The notes under the pieces are model-generated. The model was not told where the DNA came from, searched no databases, and worked only from the letters and a program-made list of their open reading frames with translations. Made by a program: the position numbers and the translations under genes. DNA of 64,000 nt from Chimonanthus salicifolius (taxonomy: Eukaryota; Streptophyta; Magnoliopsida; Laurales; Calycanthaceae), in assembly GCA_013350335.1 (NCBI GenBank), contig CM023539.1, forward strand, positions 12,276,302 through 12,340,301, written 5' to 3'. Shown here piece by piece: positions 1 to 9,816 of the stretch (position 1 is its first letter; every line of letters begins with the position of its first letter).

Positions 1-597
1 CCTTCTTCGAGCCATTATTTGAAGATTTTCTCTTGGAAAAACCATACCTAGAAATATGGCAGCTCTGTCACGTCCCAAGACCACTATAGAGCGTGGTCCA
101 ATCGTGCTAATCAATGGGCCAAACAAACCAAAAGGTTTGCCTCTCGGTTGTGCCCTGGGTCAAGCTCTGAAAATCCTGTGTACGTTCAGGATTAACAGGA
201 ATCCGGACCAGAGGTAAGAGAAGATCCCCTAGTTGACAAAGGTGTCATCCTCGAAGAACGACGAGAGGAAAGGAAAGAAGAAGCATATGAGGATAATGGT
301 TGTAGAACCAAAAACGAAGACCATGTTGACAATGAAGAGGAGAGCAATGACTCAGACGATTTCTGGAAAGACTCTGACCAAAAAGAAGAGTATGAGCACT
401 CCCCTCTAGATAATCTGGATAGATAGGTATTCCAACTAACAAGAAGAATGGACTATCTTGAAAATAGTCTAGAAAGTATCCGGTTGACTGTTTAGGATCT
501 AGTTGCTGCTATCTCCCTTTTTGATCGAGTTCTAGATACTCCATCTCCTCCTCCTCCTGCACCCCCTCAGGATGGCCCTACTTAGGATAGTTCTTAG
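1..597 (+). pseudogene. Decayed coding relic, product not recognised
   Basis: Reading frame 1 has the composition of real protein across the whole interval: Trp/Arg-rich at first, then a long acidic Glu/Asp/Lys stretch (about 200-420), then a short Leu-rich segment likely to form a coiled coil, then a proline run. It is broken by TAG or TAA at 49, 193, 424, 493 and 583, and ends at TAG 595. Every one of these stops is one C-to-T change from a Gln codon (CAG or CAA), and none is TGA. The start lies outside the window. It is probably the 3' end of a transposon gene. I cannot assign a family. The stretch continues toward the truncated LTR downstream, but no polypurine tract or LTR start joins the two. 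Confidence 0.5.
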
Positions 598-833
598 CTA
601 TTTAGAAAAACTATAATTTTGGTATTTTTACTAAGCATCCATGGTGCTCCGTAACAAATACCATATGTACTCAATGCACATTTTGTTATCAATGCAATGA
701 TATGGTTTGGTTTAATATGATGTGTGTATTGTTGTGTATAAATGTCGTATATCTCTTGTATATGACAAACTAACATGCAGGTTTGAATGAGTTAGTATTG
801 TATTGGCATGTTAGGGAGATTAAGGATCAGGTT
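598..833. other. Non-coding AT-rich spacer
   Basis: I see nothing supportable here beyond AT-rich sequence between the coding relic and the LTR-like region. Confidence 0.5.
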
Positions 834-2296
834 GTAATGTTGCACACATCCTTGGACTATGGGCCCAGTCCAGTTTTTAGGCCCGTTTTCACTCCGATTT
901 CTTTTTAGCCCATCTTGTCGTATGCACTAATTTGTTCTTCCTTTTTTTATCAGATTGACCTCCCTTCAACCCATCAAGTCACTTAGTAACTTCAGATTTT
1001 CGACTCCACACACTGTGAGGGGACTTATCACAGTTTTAGCATGCATTGCATATATTAATTATGTATTTTCAGACATGAAGTGATCCGAATAGAATCCTCT
1101 ATTTATTAATCCACTAGGTAAGGGTGAACCGTTGAGAATGATTATGTGGCAAGAGGTCTATTCGGGTGCACTTCTATCCACTATATGCTATTGTGGGAAA
1201 CTTTAACTGGATAAAATGATATTAAACTTGACATTTGGAAGATGTTATGATACATTGCTTATTTACGCATAAGATGCAAATGTAATCACATGTTGGACAT
1301 AGAGGTATGTGTTAACGAACATGTTATGTGCCTTTTAGACCATGATAAAGTATATTATTGATCTTGGTTTATTACATCAACACATGTTTATATTGTTATA
1401 CTTGATTACGACATTATGTGCATGCATGGGAGGTAACCCGTAACGGGAAATGTGCCATTGTGTATTGAGGTGGAGGAGTTATTTACATGTGTATATGTTT
1501 ATGATGATATGATGGTTTGGTTGTTGGGAGGACTTCCCCGTTACACTCATGCGGTTGAGACCCCCATAGGATATGCGGGTTTCCCGGTTGTGTTCTGGCG
1601 GTTGAGGTGCCTGTCCTTGAGATTGGTTTCCCCGTTATGCGCTGGCGGTTAAGACCCCCATAGGGGATGCGGGTTTCCCCATTATATTCCGGCGGTTGAG
1701 TCGGTTGTATATTGTATGGTCTCCCGTTTGTATTGGTAGGGAGACCCGAGTTGTTGGAGGACTATTGTGAGTTATAGAGGTAATGTCTCAGACTGGTCAG
1801 TGAGACCATTGGTTAGTTGTATATTTGAGTACTCATGTACAAAGACATTCTTTCTATTATGATGTTCACTATATTTCATACATATGATACCTGTTATGTT
1901 CCTGACATGTGATATGTTTTATCCCTTCACTGGGCTGGTTAGGTCACCCCTTACCTTTCAGGTACCCCGATCGCGTAGGGACCAAGCGAGCCCTTTGAGA
2001 AAGCACCTAGGGAGGAGCAGTAGTAGTTGGACATTTATGTTCATGCTTATGTTTTAAATTTGAGAGACTCTAGTTTGCATGGACGTATTATTACATGTTT
2101 GTTTGGATGACTGTATAACCATATTTGGTTAGTATATGGTTGTTTGTTATGTTTTCTTAGCATTGTGAACTTGTGGTTTGTTGAGCGGGAGGTAGTTACT
2201 CTGTTTCCAAAAAAAAAAATATAACCAATATCTGTCCTTTGCGACTTTTTAAAATATTTCGGAGATAACGTGCCCATATTGGGACGGGGCATTACA
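834..2296 (+). repeat. Left-truncated LTR, same family as the solo LTR at 15580-18039
   Basis: Similarity to the solo LTR at 15580-18039 is continuous from about 840 to the terminal GGGGCATTACA at 2296. Shared landmarks are the GGCCC-rich segment near 850-910, the block of short tandem units with a CCCCGTTA core (about 1535-1700), the TTTATCCCTTCACTGGGC segment near 1918, and the terminal ATTACA. The first ~1 kb of the LTR (the TGTAATGACCCG start) is missing, and no target duplication could be matched. The terminal sequence suggests a Ty3/gypsy LTR read on the plus strand. The family name is not certain. Confidence 0.75.
1530..1705 (+). repeat. Short tandem repeat block inside the LTR
   Basis: About three degenerate units of 60-90 bp, each with a 'gacttccccgttacnct..gcggttgagacccccatag' type core followed by 'gatgcgggtttcccc'. 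The equivalent block in the related LTR lies at about 17270-17450. Confidence 0.6.
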
Positions 2297-2583
2297 TTAT
2301 CGGATTGGATCAAGTGTGACTAATAAAAGTGAGTAGATTTTTCATTGTCTCGGTTGTTGCAAAATCATTCAGGTGCTACAACTATTTATGATGGTCAAAT
2401 TCCATCGTTGCATAGTTCATAAATGGCATTCAAACTAATGTAACTCAAATTAATTGTTCTAAATTTGATAGATTTTGTGCATATAGTATTCAATGATGGC
2501 AAAATTTGTCTCATAGGGGTAGTATCTCGCATAGAGTAGTTTAATTGGCCGACACTTTGACTTAGGAACAAGAGGTCCCATGT
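2297..2583. other. Non-coding interval
   Basis: AT-rich sequence between the LTR end and the target duplication of the foldback element. No feature seen. Confidence 0.4.
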
Positions 2584-2592
2584 TTTAATATA

Positions 2593-3640
2593 GGTGTCCA
2601 TTTTAACACCATTCTTTTTTTTTTTTGCTAGGAGACACCATTTTCTCAAAATTGGTGTGAAATTACCATTTTGCCTTAAAAAGAAAATTCTTCCGCAACG
2701 TTCGAATGAATGGTAGACTAATTTTCGCGCGTTCAGACGTTCGGAACGTTCGAACGCACATTTTAGAGTAAAATTCAATTGTTGAACGCACCTTTATTAG
2801 TACTTAAAGATCGTTCGGACACTCCTAAGGATCGCCCGAACGATCATGAGAGCACAACTGTAATGTGGAAAGGGAATTTCAAACGATGTCATTTCTCGAC
2901 TGATTTCTAGAAACAAGGTATCAAAATTAATCTACTCTGAATTTTATGAATTCCGAGACTGATTTTAAGTGAAAAAATGTATAGTTTTTACTTTAAAAAT
3001 CGTACTCAAAGAATTAAGGAAAAATGGTCTTCCCTCTTAATTCTTTGGCTACTATTTTTAAAGCAAAAAACTATACCCTTTTTCACTTAAAATCAGTCCC
3101 GGAGTTCATAAAATTCAAAGTAGATAAATTTTAATACCTTATTTGTAGAAATCAGTCGAGAAACCGCCTCTCTACCACCTATAACCTTTGTGCGTTTGGC
3201 TAAGCTTTCAAACGTGGCGGTTTTTTTTGGTGTGATTTTTTAAGTACAAAACTATACTCTTTTCACTTAAAAGTAGTCCCGAAGTTAATAAAATTCAGAG
3301 AAGATGAATTTTGATACCTTATTTGTACAAATCGGTTGAAAAATTGACTCGTTTGAAAATCCATTTCCACATTATAGTCGTACTCTCATGATTGGTCTGA
3401 CGATCCTTATGAGCGTCCAAATGATCTTTGAGTACTAATAAAGCTGCGTTCGGATGATGAACTATTACTCTAAAATGTGCGTCCAAATATTCTTAACGTA
3501 TGAAAATTGTTCTACCATTCATTTAAATGTTCAGAGGAATCTTCATTGTTTAAAAAATCGAGGGACAAAATGACAATTTCATATATTTTTTTGAAAAACA
3601 GTGTCTTTTAGTGGGAAAAAATGGTGTCTAACGAACACCC
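2593..3640. mobile_element. Foldback element with ~400 bp inverted arms (Mutator-like or hAT-like, non-autonomous)
   Basis: The left arm (about 2593-3000) and right arm (about 3235-3640) are reverse complements over most of their length. Ends read aGGTGTCC and GAACACCC, with a shared GACACCATT box just inside. Direct flanks are TTTAATATA (2584-2592) and TTTAATATT (3641-3649): 8 of 9 bases match, or a perfect 8-bp repeat if the first A belongs to the element. A 9-bp duplication with long arms fits Mutator-like elements; 8 bp would fit hAT. A further inner inverted copy of the 'cttaaaatcagtc' segment lies at about 3066-3165, so the centre is itself palindromic. No transposase ORF is present. 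Confidence 0.75.
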
Positions 3641-3649
3641 TTTAATATT

Positions 3650-4109
3650 AAGTATGAATAATGAAAAGCAGGGTATTTGATCTAGAAGAATATATTTATG
3701 CTATGTGCTACTTACGCGGAAGCTCGTGGTTTGGTCAGGGTTGCTGAATTACGTATGAAATCTTTCTTAGAGATGAGATTCCAAATATCAGACAATTGTC
3801 ATATTCTTGACATCTCCTTTTGGAATGGGTTTTACAATAATTGTGTAAGTGGGGCCATTTCGATAGACGCTTTGAAACTCCCAAGGCTCCTTTCCCACTT
3901 ACAGCATAGGAGGATGACAAGTGTCCACCTTAAAAAGTGATAACATATTATTTTCCTTTATTTTAAATATAAAAGAACTCTATTTTTGAGATTGAATATT
4001 CTATTTTTCAGTGAATCAAAATACTCAAATATAATAAATTTTAAGATAAGTTAACATATAATTAAGATTGATTAATACTAAGTATATTGGTATGAATGAT
4101 TTTCAGGTC
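3650..4109. other. Non-coding interval
   Basis: AT-rich. Short open frames exist on both strands at 3698-3940, but they overlap each other and show no recognisable protein. Confidence 0.4.
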
Positions 4110-4117
4110 GTGACAAG

Positions 4118-4506
4118 CAGGGGTCAAGATATCGGCCGATATGATACGAATTTTAAGCACCTATAATATAAGCCGATACGTATTGTATTAGCCGTAAAAC
4201 TTATTTATCGGCCGCTATGATTCATATCAGTAATTTTTAAAAAAAAAAAAATAAAAAGGTGATGAGCCCTGGTCAAAATATCAGCCGATATCGGCCCAGA
4301 TATTGGTCGATATTCAAAATACCGGCCGATATCAACCGATATTTACGGTTTGAATTTAAAAAAAAAAAACAGTTTCTTTTTCAGTTTTTTTATATTTTTA
4401 ATTCAGAAAAAATATAATAATAAAATAATACCGATATTTTAAAAAAAAAAGAGGAGAGAGAATCATATCAGCTGAATTACCGGCCGGGTCATTTTTTGCA
4501 TCCCTA
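4118..4506. mobile_element. hAT-type miniature element with GGCCGATAT repeats (copy 1)
   Basis: A perfect 8-bp target duplication GTGACAAG flanks it (4110-4117 and 4507-4514). Ends are CAGGGGTC and GCATCCCTA, matching the (C/T)AGGGRTG terminal pattern of hAT elements. The interior carries many copies of a palindromic subterminal motif around TATCGGCCGATAT plus poly-A/T tracts. No coding capacity. Related copies with their own 8-bp duplications lie at 7192-7407 and 55193-55352. Confidence 0.85.
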
Positions 4507-4514
4507 GTGACAAG

Positions 4515-7183
4515 TATTTAAATGCCACATTGGTGGCAAATATTAGGTTTTAAAAATTATTAGTAGTCAATATATTTATTATGACTTAGATGACTATTTT
4601 AGAGCTTATTTTTATAAAATTGCTAATTAGTTTAAAGATTTAAATTTGTATAAGAATTATATCAAAATTCAAACTATAGTAGTTATAAATTTCAATTTCT
4701 CATTTGACTTGAACTTAATCTCACGGTGAGCATATCTCAAAATGGAGATTAAATTGGATATAAATTCAAGAGTCATGAAGAAAATAGTATAAATATAAAC
4801 TCAATAAAAAATTAATCATCCAATTCACAACGAACCAATTAACTAACAGATAATTTTTTACTCATGTTCTCTTGTGGACTTTTTAAAATAGAAAATTCTG
4901 AAAATAATAATAAAGATATATACTTGTGCATTTTTTTTTAAAAAACTTATATAAAAATGTTTATCTACATAAAAAAAATATGTAGACCTACATTGAAAGA
5001 TTTAGATTGAGAATTGATTATGATATTGCATATTTTCTGAATAAACATGTAAACTTTTAAACCGTAGTTGTTTAATGCGAATACACAAAAAATAAAAGAT
5101 AAGGTTTGAAGCTAAAAGATGAAAGGCTGTATTTTGAATATTTGTGTGCAGTTGAGTGATATTTAAGTTTCATTATTGATTCTGTCTTCTTGAATTTACG
5201 TATGGAAAACTCAGTATAAAACTTTCACAAGTGATACCCACTGCTCTTAAGGCATATCAAGTGAGATCATAGGGGCTTAAATCTAGCACCTCCCACTTCC
5301 TAAAACGGAAGATTACCAGTTGAATTTAGCTTCAATTGCTCTATTTAATTTTATTTTTACCTCCTTTTGTCTTTTGTAAATATAAAATATTTGTACTGTT
5401 TCTCTTAAAATCAACTGTTCTCCTATCTAGAAGTATTAGTTTTCTAGATGGTGATGGTGAACAATCACTATTGGATATGTGGGTATATTTGTTTTGACAG
5501 TATCTATTCTGATAAGTTTTACTAATCTTTAAATATTGAGAACTTGGAACATTTCCTTCAATTAAGTGCTCATGGAACATATACATTTCCAGAGTGCTCT
5601 CCTTTATCTTATTCTTCACATAATGAATGCAGAGTCAAATCAAAATGAGAAAGAATGCCAATAGTAATTTGAAGGCTATTACTGTTCTTTCTTTTAAACC
5701 CTAGACACCCTAGACGCTAAGTAGAGAATAAAGTGTTTAGTCTATTTATTCTTTTTATATATTATTTTATATTTATGAAATAATAAATAATCTTCACCTA
5801 CTCACATTCAGTTATACACCTTATCAGTTTGTGAGGTCATTTGTCACTTTTACAGTAATTTTGTATTTTCAATGTATAGAATATTATTTTGCAAAATGGT
5901 TGGAGCAATATATTTTTTTTCTAAATGTATTGAGTACTGAGTTAGAGAGATTTATTACATTTTGTATAAGTCCGAAGTCGGGACCAGCTGCTGATATTAT
6001 TTTAGACAGGTTATAATTTTATAGAGTACTACATTAGAGAAAGTTTACTGTATAAAGTCATTATTTGACAATGCCACGATGCACATTTGCAAAATCACTT
6101 CTTGTCATTTTTCCCTTAAACAATTTAAAGTATTATAATTTCCTTTTCATTTTAAATAAAAATGATAAACAACTTATATAAATCTCATTTTTTTTGTAAA
6201 CAAAACTATAAAAATCAAATTAAATCACTATTATTGCTTTAATTTTAATTTTTTCACTTAAATATAAAAATATTTATAAGAATTAATAAAGAAAAAGGAA
6301 AACGAAAAAGTAACATCCACATCCGAGATACATTTCATAAAACGCATATCGTGTTCTACAAATTTATTCAGAAACATACATGGCTTTTAATAAGCATTTT
6401 ATAGGAAAATCAGCAAACAGAAAGTGGCATTTTCTCTCTTTTTTAGGTGTTGACACGACAATGATGGGCCTAGTACTTTCAATTAAGGAAAAAGTCTAAT
6501 TTTTTTTTTTAATTTATGCTTAGAAAATGACTCCACCCCACACGTGATATCTCTACACCCTCTATATCTTTTAAGACATCACCAAGATTAGTTCATAGAG
6601 TTCAAACCTTGCAGGAGGGATCCTAAAACGAGAGATAACCATTATATTTTATATTTTTAACATATTGTTACATGAACACTTTTTTTATTTTTTAGTTTTG
6701 ACGTGATAAGATGAGTCAAATTCTTCCAACTCATTATATATTTATAACTTCATCTTTCTTTTAAAAAAAAATTAGATGTTTTTCTTACTTTAGAACATGA
6801 GCGTTAAATACTTTGAACTCACAATATCTAATCTTAAAATTTATAATTATTGTACTGTATCTGTTTTTATAGAATTTACATGAATTTTGCAATATTGATA
6901 TATCAAAAGTGTGATATATTAATCTAACTTAAGAAATTTAATCCTAAAATATCTATTCTAATTTTAATAAAAAAAATAATGAAACTGTCACCTTTTTAAA
7001 CTATCAAAATTATCTCAAGAATCTATTAAATAAAAAGTCAAGATATATTTGATAGTTACTTGAAACTGTCACCTTTCTAAAATATCGACCAATTGACAAT
7101 AAACCATGGGATTATCAAGAAGATCACCATCTGTGTGCCTAAGTTTGACATTAAATTCAAGAGGAGTACCAGGAACTTTATTA
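4515..7183. other. Long AT-rich stretch without recognisable gene
   Basis: Very AT-rich with many homopolymer runs. The open frames (for example 5341-5619 minus, 5831-6016 plus) are short, of AT-driven composition and without recognisable motifs. I see no RNA gene or element ends here. Confidence 0.5.
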
Positions 7184-7191
7184 TTTGTGAG

Positions 7192-7407
7192 CAGGAGTGG
7201 AAAATTCTTTTTTTTTTGGAAATCTTGGTGATTTTTTTTTAAAAAAAAATTATTTAAAAAATTAAAAAGTCTGTTTTAAAAAAAAATTAAAAATATAAAT
7301 ATCAGTTGAGATATTGACTGGACCTACAACCGATCTTGACCAGATTTTTTTTATCTGACTGTTACTTGCCGTATCGGTCGAAATATCTCATGAAATTTTA
7401 ACCTCTG
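7192..7407. mobile_element. hAT-type miniature element (copy 2)
   Basis: A perfect 8-bp target duplication TTTGTGAG flanks it (7184-7191 and 7408-7415). Ends are CAGGAGTGG and TTAACCTCTG. The interior has poly-A/T tracts and diverged versions of the GATAT/CCGATC repeats seen in copy 1. Non-coding and more decayed than the copies at 4118 and 55193. Confidence 0.8.
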
Positions 7408-7415
7408 TTTGTGAG

Positions 7416-8195
7416 ACAGGCTCTAGTAACGGTACTAGTGACATATCTTAATTGGGACAAAACAAATCATCAGAGGTAGAGTATAAAAAATAATAATAAT
7501 AACGAAGAGAATCAAGATCCTTCAACTCAAAGCATTTGCTTAAATGAAGCTTGCCAGCGTTTCCCTTAGTGGATATTGACGAGAAGGTGCAGCAGAGCAT
7601 AGGTTACCTTAAAAACAGCTTTGTCAAGACAGGACACTACAGGATGCGCACTGGAAGTGTTATTGTTTAAAATAAAAAACAAAGGTGTATGAGAGTCATC
7701 TAAAGGGTCGAAAAATTTCTAAACAAGAGGAGAAGAAGGATGTTGAAAACGTGGATAAGAGTAAAGGGAACATGACGTAAATGGAGAATTTTTGTGCAAC
7801 AGGATGGTCTTTTTGATAAATATCTAATAGGAGGTCAAGCTGAAAGTTTATTACAATCATGTGAGAGGTAAAAGAACAAAAAAATAGAGTGTAAGAATGG
7901 CACCGGAAGTGTAAGAAATTATTCTACATCACTTGGTACTGTTGTCGTGGTCCTGGAGTTAAGTAGGCAGAACGAGAATCGGCCCGCATCAACCCGAAAT
8001 CAGAAACTTGGCCAAATCAGAAAATTCTGCCATGAAAATCGAAGAAATAAAGAAAATATCTATTTTTATTTCATTATTTGAAAATTGTTATTAGATTCCC
8101 CTTCCTTTTTTTATTGTCCTCTTGTTTTTTTTTTCTTTTCTCTCTTCTTTATGTATAAAAGACGTAGGTCATCGATTGTAAGGAATAACCGAATA
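7416..8195. other. Non-coding interval, possible promoter-like remnant
   Basis: No coding sequence recognised. A TATAAAAG box lies at about 8154-8161. With the solo LTR (8201-8572) and copia element (8642-13349) taken out, the sequence reads continuously from about 8190 through 8577-8641 into 13355 onward. These pieces were therefore one region before both insertions, perhaps part of an older LTR. Confidence 0.35.
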
Positions 8196-8200
8196 TGAAA

Positions 8201-8572
8201 TGTTGGCGTAAACAATCCATTAAGAAATCACACAATCATCCAAACACACAGAGATAAAAAGAGGAAAAAGATGAGCACAGAGATTTACGTGGTTCGACAA
8301 CCTTGCCTACATCCACGGAGCGTGTAACATGAATCCACTAGAAGAGTAAACCAATTACAAAAGGATTAAACCCTTAACCCCTTTCTCTCTTCTCTCTCTT
8401 TGGTTTTTCCCTTTCTTTCTCTCTTCTCTCTATAGTGCACACTCTGGCTTACCTTAAAAGGAATTAAGAGACATTATATAGAAGTGGGCTAGGTTACAAG
8501 ACTGGACCTAACTGGGCCTAAGTTTGGGCTTGGACCTAAAAGGTTGAACAGGCCTGAGCCAAAAGTCCAACA
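8201..8572. mobile_element. 372-bp solo LTR
   Basis: Starts TGTTGGCG and ends GTCCAACA, flanked by the 5-bp target duplication TGAAA (8196-8200 and 8573-8577). It contains the 'gatttacgtggttcg' box followed by 'cctacatccacgg', a combination common in plant LTR retrotransposons. No PBS, PPT or coding sequence is attached, so it is a solo LTR left by LTR-LTR recombination. The orientation of its parent is not determined. Confidence 0.85.
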
Positions 8573-8641
8573 TGAAATACAAATTGAGATATTTTGTTTT
8601 TATCTTTCTGTTCTTCTGCAACTCTATTCCTATCTTCATCT

Positions 8642-8950
8642 TGACGAAGTTGTTGGGATTTCCTAGCTATTGGGGTTAGGGTTCCTTGTTTTTAGGGCTT
8701 ATTCCAAGTAGTGCTAATAACCCTCCTATACTTGAGGGACAAGGTTGTTTAATTTCTCTTTAAGACTTAGTCATGAACCATGATTCTAGGTCCTGTAAAG
8801 TCGTGGGTTGTTATTTCCATTCTTGGTTTGATGTAAGGCTATTTTTAATGGCCATAGTTAATGTTTGAATCTAATGAGAATTCTCCCAGCTTTCTAGCGT
8901 AATCAAACTTTGCATTTACAAAGCTCTTTGTCATTCTTTTGGTTCTAACA
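8642..8950 (+). repeat. 5' LTR of the copia element
   Basis: 309 bp, from TGACGAAG to TTCTAACA, the same length as the 3' LTR. Roughly 15 substitutions between the pair were noted by reading, for example in the first 50 bases and around the 'gtcgtgggttg' segment. Confidence 0.93.
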
Positions 8951-8952
8951 TC

Positions 8953-8964
8953 TGGTATCAGAGC
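8953..8964 (+). other. Primer binding site, initiator Met tRNA type
   Basis: TGGTATCAGAGC, two bases after the 5' LTR, complementary to the 3' end of plant initiator methionine tRNA. It is the usual minus-strand primer site of copia elements. Confidence 0.93.
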
Positions 8965-9024
8965 AAGGTTACGGGGCCTGACCAAAACCTGCAACACAGT
9001 TACTAGCGTGAAGGAATCAGAGAC

Positions 9025-9816
9025 ATGGCATCTGAGAACAACTTCGTGCAACCTGCTATTCCAAGGTTTGATGGACACTATGATCACTGGAGCATGCTTA
9101 TGGAGAATTTTCTACGTTCCAAGGAATACTGGAACTTGGTGGAGACGGGGATCACTGCAGCAGCAGAAGGGACTGGTCTTAATGATTTGCAGAAGAAGAC
9201 ATTGGAAGATCAAAAGCTGAAAGACTTGAAGGCCAAGAACTACCTGTTCCAGGCCATTGATCGTTCGATCCTGGAGACAATTTTGAAAAAGGATACTGCA
9301 AAGGATATATGGGATTCTTTGAAGCAGAAATATCAGGGAACGACACATGTCAAGCGTGCCCAACTGCAAGCTCTTCGTAAAGAGTTTGAAGTGCTTCACA
9401 TGAAGGCTGGGGAATCTGTCAATGATTATTTTGGAAGGACGCTCATCATAGCTAATAAGATGAGGACTCACGGAGAAAGAATGGAAGAAGTGGTGATTAT
9501 TGAAAATTTTTTGAGGTCTATGACTTCAAAATTTGATTATGTTGTTTGATCAATTGAAGAGTCGAATGACTTGGATATTTTGTCCATAGACGAGCTTCAG
9601 AGTAGCCTTTTGGTGTACGAACAAAGAATCAGCCGGCATGTTGTGGATGAACAAGCACTTCAAGTGACATCTGGAGCTCAGCTTGGAGGAAGAGGTGGAG
9701 GCCGAGGCACCTATCGTGGAAGAGGAAGGGGAAGGGGTAGATTTGGGTTCGACAAATCTATCATAGAATGTTATAACTGTCATGAGGTAGGCATTTTAAA
9801 TGGGAGTGCCCTATGA
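9025..9816 (+). pseudogene. Copia gag (UBN2-type capsid plus broken zinc knuckle)
   Basis: The ATG at 9025 opens a 174-codon frame with a typical copia capsid region: 'FDGHYDHWSMLMENFL' near residue 15, then the 'IWDSLKQKYQG' helix region near residue 100. A TGA at 9547-9549 interrupts it, and the frame continues at once. The C-terminal part (from 9571) has an Arg-Gly-rich stretch (about residues 36-58 of that part) and the first half of a CCHC knuckle (CYNCHEVG). A one-base shift puts the second half, HFKWECP, in the next frame, so the knuckle is split. In an active element this protein would form cytoplasmic virus-like particles and bind the RNA genome. Here it is not translatable as one product. 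Confidence 0.9.

Noticed and set aside
8201..8572. Possible Cassandra-type TRIM (5S RNA-bearing LTR)
   Set aside because: I see no 5S-rRNA-like promoter box in it. It is simply a solo LTR with the common 'tttacgtggttcg' motif.
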